The position numbers were made by a program, and so were the translations under genes. A stretch of DNA of 64,000 nucleotides from Prinsepia uniflora. Lineage: Eukaryota > Streptophyta > Magnoliopsida > Rosales > Rosaceae. The stretch covers positions 136,501-200,500 of the forward strand of contig CM064862.1 in assembly GCA_032719365.1 (NCBI GenBank), given 5' to 3'. Below are positions 59,073 through 64,000 of this stretch, in pieces. Under the pieces are notes generated by a model that did no database searches, was not told the DNA's origin, and was given only the letters and a program-made list of their open reading frames with translations. Numbering within the stretch: the first letter of the stretch is position 1; each line of letters begins with the position of its first letter.

Positions 59073-61688
59073 AAGGCCTTGGCTTTGACCCATTTGGTGA
59101 AGTAATCCACTGCGACGATCGCGTACTCGGTCTGCCCCTTACCGGTCGGCATCTTATCGATCATGTTGAGTCCCTACTGGGCAAAAGGCCACGGGCTGAG
59201 CATAGGCGTCAGGTTCTCAGGTGAGAGTATGATGAATGGAGCAAAATGTTGGCATTTATCGCAACACCGAGTGAGGTCGACCACGTCGGTATGCATGGTA
59301 GGCTAGTAGAATCCTTGGCAGAAAGCTTTGTGAGCAAGTGATCAAGGGCTCGAGTGGTTACCACTGACCCCAACATGGATATCCTCGAGGTAGATCCTTT
59401 TTTCCTTCGAATCGAGGTACTTGAGTAATGGGAGTGTATAGCCACGCTTGTAAAGCTGACCAGTGATGAGAGTGTAGCGGGCAGCCTATCGGCGTATCCG
59501 TTTAACCTCGATCCGATCAGTTAGTAGATAGACTCCCGTCGGTGAGGAAGTGGATGAGTGGTGCCATTTAGGTCGAGTTAGTGTTGACGTAGAGGGCCGA
59601 AGAGAGTGATGTGCTCGGCTGGTGGAGTACTTCGACTGAGACGCGTTGACCTACCCTTTCGTCCAAGGATGAAGTTAGACGTGCTAGTGCATCATCGTGA
59701 CTATTTTCGGATCGGGGGATCTGTGTAATGGTATGGACGCGAAAGCCGTGCAAGAGAAACTGAGCCATGTTTTTGTACATCGTCATAGAAGTGTCATTGG
59801 CCTCAAATTCATCGTTGACCTGATTGACAACGAGTTAAGAGTCACTGTACACTTGTATCTGGTTAGCTTGCATATGCTTGTCCAAGTGGAGCCCCGCGAG
59901 CAAGGCCTCATACTCTACTTCTTTGTTAGAAGCCTTAAACATAAAGCGAATGGAAAATTCCAATCGGTGCTTGTCCAGGTAGGTCAGGATGAGCCCGACG
60001 CCCGAGCCGCTGTGGCGGGCCAACCCGTCGACGTGGAGGAGCCAGGTAGGTCGGTCGGCATCCAAGGTAGGTCGAGATGTTGATGCTTGTATTGTGTCGG
60101 TATGAGTCTCTGGCTTGGCTGGAAGGTAGGTGAACTCCGCGATTAAGTTCGCAATGGCCTGGCCCTTTTCGGCTAGTCGGGGGGCAAATGTGATGTCGAA
60201 CTCACTGAGCATGATGACCCATTTGAGTAGCCAACCAGAGGTGTCCGATTTTTGCAGTACTTGGCGAAGTGGCCAGTTGGTTAGGACAATGATGGCATGT
60301 GCTTCGAAGTACAACGAAGATTCCTGGAAGATACGATGAGAGCAAAAATATTTTTTTCAAGGTCAGTGTACCTGTTTTCAGCGTCTTACAGTGCTTGGCT
60401 GACGTAGTAGACAAGGTGCTCAACCCCCTCGGTCTTCTTGATGAGGACAAAGCTGGCAGCAGAGGCGGAGACCGACATGTACAAGATGAGGGGTTTGCCA
60501 GTCTCCAATCAGAAAAGCAACGACGCTCGGCTCATGTAGTCCTTTAGCTCAGCGAAGGCCTTATCGCACTCCTTGGTCCAGGTAATGTGTTTGGACCATG
60601 CCTTGAGAGCTTTGAAGAAAAGGTCACACCGGTCTGTGGCCCTCAAGATGAATCGAGTCAGTGCTGCAACTCGGCTAGTTAGGCTTTGGATTTCCTTTTG
60701 TGTCTAGGGGGGCTTCATGTCAATGAGGGCCTGGATTTTCTCAGGGTTGGCCTCGATGCCACATTGGCTAATCATAAAGCCGGGGAACTTACCCGAGCCG
60801 ACCCCAAAAACACACTTGGCTGGATTTAGGCGAATCCTGAATTTTTTTAGGACTGCGAACATCCAAGTGAGATTGGTAATGTGTTGGTCAGCTGTCTTGA
60901 TTTTGACAAGCATGTCGTCCACACAGACCTCCATGGTTTTGCCAATCTGATCGGCGAACATATAGTCGCTGGTAGGTTGTCCCAACGTTCTTCAATCTGA
61001 AACGCATCACATTGTAGTAGTACAAGCCCTGGTTGGTGCGGAAGGTGGTGTGAATCTGGTCAGTATGATGCAAGAAGATTTGGTTGTACCCCGAATAGGC
61101 ATCTATGAAGCTAAGTAGCTTGTGCCCAGTAGTGGCATCGATCAGTTGGTCGATCTTGGGCAGGGGGAAGCTGTCTTGGGGGCACGCCTTGTTCAGATCA
61201 ATGAAATTGATACACATATGCCATGCACTGGAAGTGTTTTTTACTAGGATTATGTTGGCCACCCAGACTGCGTAGACTACCTTACGGACGAAATGGATAG
61301 TGCTGAGTTTCACAATTTTTGCTTTCATGGCCTTGGTCTGCTCAGCGTAATAGATGCACCTCTTCTGTTCCACCAGTTTGAAGCTCGGGGTAATGTTGAG
61401 TCGGTGGCAAATGATGTCTATCGAGATGTCAGGCATGTCCGCATAAGACCATGCGAAGACTTCAGAATTGTCGTGCAGGAACTTGATTAGGTCAGTGCGA
61501 AGGGCTGGACTCAGTGTGTGTGCCTATCTTGATTTTTCTGTCGGCGAAGTCATATGAGAGGATGATCTTCTCAACTTCCTCGATCGGCTAAGCGTGTGGT
61601 GTGGTTGAGTGGTCGCAGGGATCCTCGATCGGCCCGTCGCTCAAGTGATGAGCAACTCCGGGATCGATTGGGTCGGCTTTGTAGGCGG
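59073..61688 (-). pseudogene. Ty3/gypsy pol fragment: reverse transcriptase, RNase H, integrase N-terminus
   Basis: Minus strand from 61688: AYKADPIDPGVAHHLSDGPI, homologous to the last residues of the plus-strand fragment at 57672. Then RT: INFIDLNKACPQDSFPLPKI, LLSFIDAYSGYNQI, and CVDDMLVKI, where the usual YVDD has become CVDD. RNase H follows: WLLKWVIMLSEFDITFAPR then TWLLHVDGLA, EVEYEALLAGL. The integrase zinc region is H.GVSGNHS...CCDKCQHFAP and then 'PTGKGQTEYAIVAVDYFTKW' with the first catalytic Asp, ending at 59073 where a family A copy abuts. Stops and frameshifts are frequent. It overlaps in content with the plus-strand fragment, so it is a separate element copy in opposite orientation. 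Confidence 0.8.
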
Positions 61689-61778
61689 TGTAACGACCCG
61701 TCTCGAATTTCATGATTAAACAAGGATTAATTAAGGATTAATCAAGGATTATCGGACGATCAGGGTCAAAGTTGCATT
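61689..61778 (+). mobile_element. Family A 5' tip, about 90 bp
   Basis: TGTAACGACCCGTCTCGAATT at 61689, followed by aaggattaattaaggattaatcaaggatta, matches the start of other family A copies. It then breaks into the gypsy LTR. Confidence 0.6.
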
Positions 61779-62177
61779 ACCTTTACAGGGAAAAGTGAAC
61801 CCCTTTTATATGAGTGTGTTGTGTGTAATAAATTTGCCCTTCCGATGTGGGACAAATGTCATTCGTTGTGGGACCGACATATGGAAGGTGGGGTCTATCC
61901 TCGTGTAGGGGTTGGCCAGGCCCTGATAGGGTTTGCTTGTTTGAGTGGGCCTGGGCCTTTGGGCTTGTGGAGGTGTGTTGGGACAGAAAGGCTGGGCCTC
62001 CCAGTCGATCTGGGTCGATTTGATATTGACGAGGGGCTAGGCCTCCTGGTCGGTTTGGACTGACATGGTGTTTGATAGAAGGGATGGGCCTCCCGGTCGA
62101 TCTGGACTGATGTGGTATTTGACAGAAGGACTGGACCTCCCAAGCCCCAATCGGTCTGGGCCGATATGGTATCAACA
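61779..62177 (-). mobile_element. LTR of the minus-strand gypsy element, with tandem units
   Basis: Read on the minus strand it starts TGTTGATACCATATCGGCCC at 62177, nearly the same as the LTR start at 52253. Four degenerate ~60-bp units (GGGAGGCCCA.CC..TCTGTC..A...ACAT) follow between 62165 and 61985. It fits as the 5' LTR of the pol fragment at 59073-61688, with gag deleted. Confidence 0.65.
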
Positions 62178-63159
62178 CAATTAAAAGTGAAACCAAGGAG
62201 TAGAAAATGATTAAAGGCTTTGTTTGATACCACGGAATATCAAATAACAAATTTATTTCTTCTAGCTGATGGCAGAACAAAATATATAAAACCGAAGTCA
62301 TGCATTTGAAGGAACTATATTTTTGGGCAAAAATCTTCACAGGCTTCTACTTTATCCTTGAGAATCATCCACAAATATAATTAACACTATGCAAGGAAAT
62401 TTCATAATTATGGCACGGGAGCAAGATTCATGGATGAATCAAGAATTTACATAACAAATTATGAACATGTGAAGAGGTCCCGAGTGTAACCCAAGCAATT
62501 ATGCCTTTAAAATTCCAGCCTCCTAGTTTTCGTTTTCTCTTCTCTCGGTCCTAAAGAAAAAATAAATTAAGGGGGAAGGTGGGAGAAGATCATTTTTTCC
62601 CCTTCTCCTCTAAACCTTTTTCTCCTTTTCTTTTGGGTTAGCAACGAGAGTCTCTTGTGGTGATTGTATAGTCTGAGCTATGCTCTGATTTGAGTTCAAT
62701 CTATCATCATACTCAAAATATTCCTTTATAATTTCTTCATTTTACCCTAAATCTTGCTCTACCTTACAATTTGAGGAGTTTGTCGTAATATCTCTTAGTG
62801 TTATATATCAGGCCTACATGCACATAGACGTCATTCATGCGATCAACAGTTGCAAATTGGGATTAGTCACACAGCGAAACAACATGCAAAACGAAAGCAA
62901 AGCACACACAATCAACACAATCACACACGTTCCTTGAAAAAAAATGCTTCACAACAGTGATACCCTTTGCACTCAGAAGCTCCATCAGCATATGTAGCAA
63001 TGTGCTAGCGCTAAGCGAGATGATGTGTGCTAAAACAACAAGCATTAATCTCATTCATTCCATATCAAATGAATTGTGCACTATTTGAATAACATGATAT
63101 AGTCACACAAAGAAATTAGAGCATATTCAAAGCATTATAAGCCACCATATACAATTATA
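62178..63159. other. AT-rich sequence, nothing recognised
   Basis: A C/T-rich patch lies at 62520-62650. No gene, no clear repeat. Confidence 0.4.
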
Positions 63160-63506
63160 TCTATACTAAAACAGAAGTGTGAAAATCACTGTAGATCTAC
63201 AGTGATTTTCCACTTCTGCCTTTTTTTTTTCCTTTTCATTTTTCCTTTATTTTATTTTTTTTCCTTTTCATTTTCCTTTATTTTTTTTCCTTTTCCTTTA
63301 TTATTATTATTTTTTCTTTTACTTTATGCATATAAAAAAATCATAAAAGATATATAAAAAAAACATTGTTCCCCTACAGTGTTTATCAGATCTCCTTTTT
63401 TTTTTCCTTTCCTTTATAGATATAAAAAAAAATCACTACTCATTTATGAAAAATTAATAATACTCAATTCAACAACTCCGCGGCAACGCGCGGGCCTAAT
63501 TGCTAG
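63160..63506 (+). mobile_element. Non-autonomous Helitron, 347 bp
   Basis: The 5' end TCTATACTAAAAC follows an A (63159). The 3' end CTAG (63503-63506) is followed by T. A GC-rich hairpin, CCGCG-gcaacg-CGCGG, ends about 10 bp before CTAG. These are the three hallmarks of plant Helitrons (5'-TC, 3' hairpin plus CTRR, insertion between A and T). Near the 5' end is a large imperfect palindrome (63173-63217) centred on TAGATCTA. The interior is pyrimidine-rich with no gene. Confidence 0.75.
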
Positions 63507-63908
63507 TAGAAACTAAAAGAACACTCAAAGCTTGATACCCATAAAACTTCCTCAAGGTGAAAATTGGGAGTCGATCTACTGACTATGCAATCCACCAAGT
63601 TCAATATTCAATACAAGATAAAACCTAACTTAATCTTTAAGAACTAAATCTAGAGGCATCCATACTTTGTGCAATATTAAACTTTTTCAATAACGATGCT
63701 CTGATTATAAATCACCATCCACAGCAGCACCATTCTCCATTGATGATTCTCACGAGGTTAATAAATCAATGGCAGCATCATTGATTTTTGTTGATGCAAG
63801 AAATGGATCAACCTAATCTTTCCTCGTTGATCTCCTCCGTTACTCCTCTCGGGATATTGTGGCCTGCACAGGAAGAGGGTGAATACAACGGGACACCGGT
63901 GTGGTGCC
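63507..63908. other. Spacer, nothing recognised
   Basis: Low-complexity-free AT-rich sequence between the Helitron and the last family A copy; no gene seen. Confidence 0.4.
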
Positions 63909-64000
63909 TAACAGGACCCACCCCAATCCCCTCAGGATTACCGTGGAATGTGCCCTGCTCCCGTCCAACAAGAGGTGTCAGACAAGGGATAACCAAAAGT
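63909..64000 (-). mobile_element. Family A copy, left tip, runs off the window
   Basis: TAACAGGACCCACCCCAATCC, then GTGCCCTGCTCCCGTCCAACA and GTGTCAGACAAGGGATA, are the landmarks of the TGTCAGG end of family A. The terminal TG is mutated to TA. Confidence 0.7.

Noticed and set aside
59697..60547. Plus-strand open frames over the gypsy pol region
   Set aside because: Antisense shadows of RNase H and reverse transcriptase read on the minus strand.

Overview
The window reads as nuclear DNA of a eudicot plant, probably a woody or repeat-rich species. It has intron-containing genes with GT/AG junctions and AT-rich spacers. It also carries a NAC transcription factor, a plastid atypical thioredoxin, and a dense load of nested LTR retrotransposons, PIF/Harbinger, LINE, TRIM and Helitron remains. 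I cannot name the species from the sequence.

Layout. Positions 1-10.9 kb are a nest of transposons. A decayed Ty3/gypsy-type element (LTR promoter, 'putative gypsy-type transposon' ORF) is split by a 3.07-kb TG...CA element, called here family A, and followed by further family A copies in both orientations. Then 10.9-14.5 kb is AT-rich spacer. A complete three-exon NAC gene of the ANAC046/ANAC087 type lies at 14.8-16.7 kb. A pair of ~0.9-kb inverted repeats with a 2.5-kb spacer follows at 18.2-22.5 kb. Two nested family A copies fill 22.6-28.3 kb. Pseudogenes of a tyrosine-permease-like transporter (28.8-30.5 kb) and of ribosomal protein eL42 (31.8-32.9 kb) come next, followed by LINE debris and a PIF/Harbinger transposase broken by a 2.87-kb family A copy (35.0-39.0 kb).

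The second genic island is 41-51 kb. A four-exon ACHT-type thioredoxin gene runs on the plus strand (41.85-43.68 kb). A small five-coding-exon gene for a conserved-looking 106-residue membrane protein runs on the minus strand (47.05-50.26 kb). The region just upstream of that small gene is a diverged copy of the first exon and first intron of the eL42 pseudogene 18 kb away. From 51.3 kb onward the window is transposon again: a second Harbinger relic, a plus-strand gypsy element (LTR, PBS, gag, protease) interrupted by a family A copy, a Cassandra-like TRIM carrying a 5S-rRNA-like segment, a minus-strand gypsy pol fragment, a 347-bp Helitron, and the start of another family A copy running off the end.

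The most unusual signal is in family A. Five copies have exact 5-bp target duplications, are 2.2-3.1 kb long and have no coding capacity. Inside each is an array of very short hairpins whose stems differ from hairpin to hairpin and from copy to copy but keep pairing. The array is enclosed by a conserved inverted pair, TGAGTGGACC ... GGTCCACTCA. One copy also carries five TGACGTCA palindromes in 54 bp, followed by four CACGTG boxes.

Genes judged likely functional: the NAC gene, the ACHT thioredoxin, and the small membrane-protein gene. Everything else coding is decayed.
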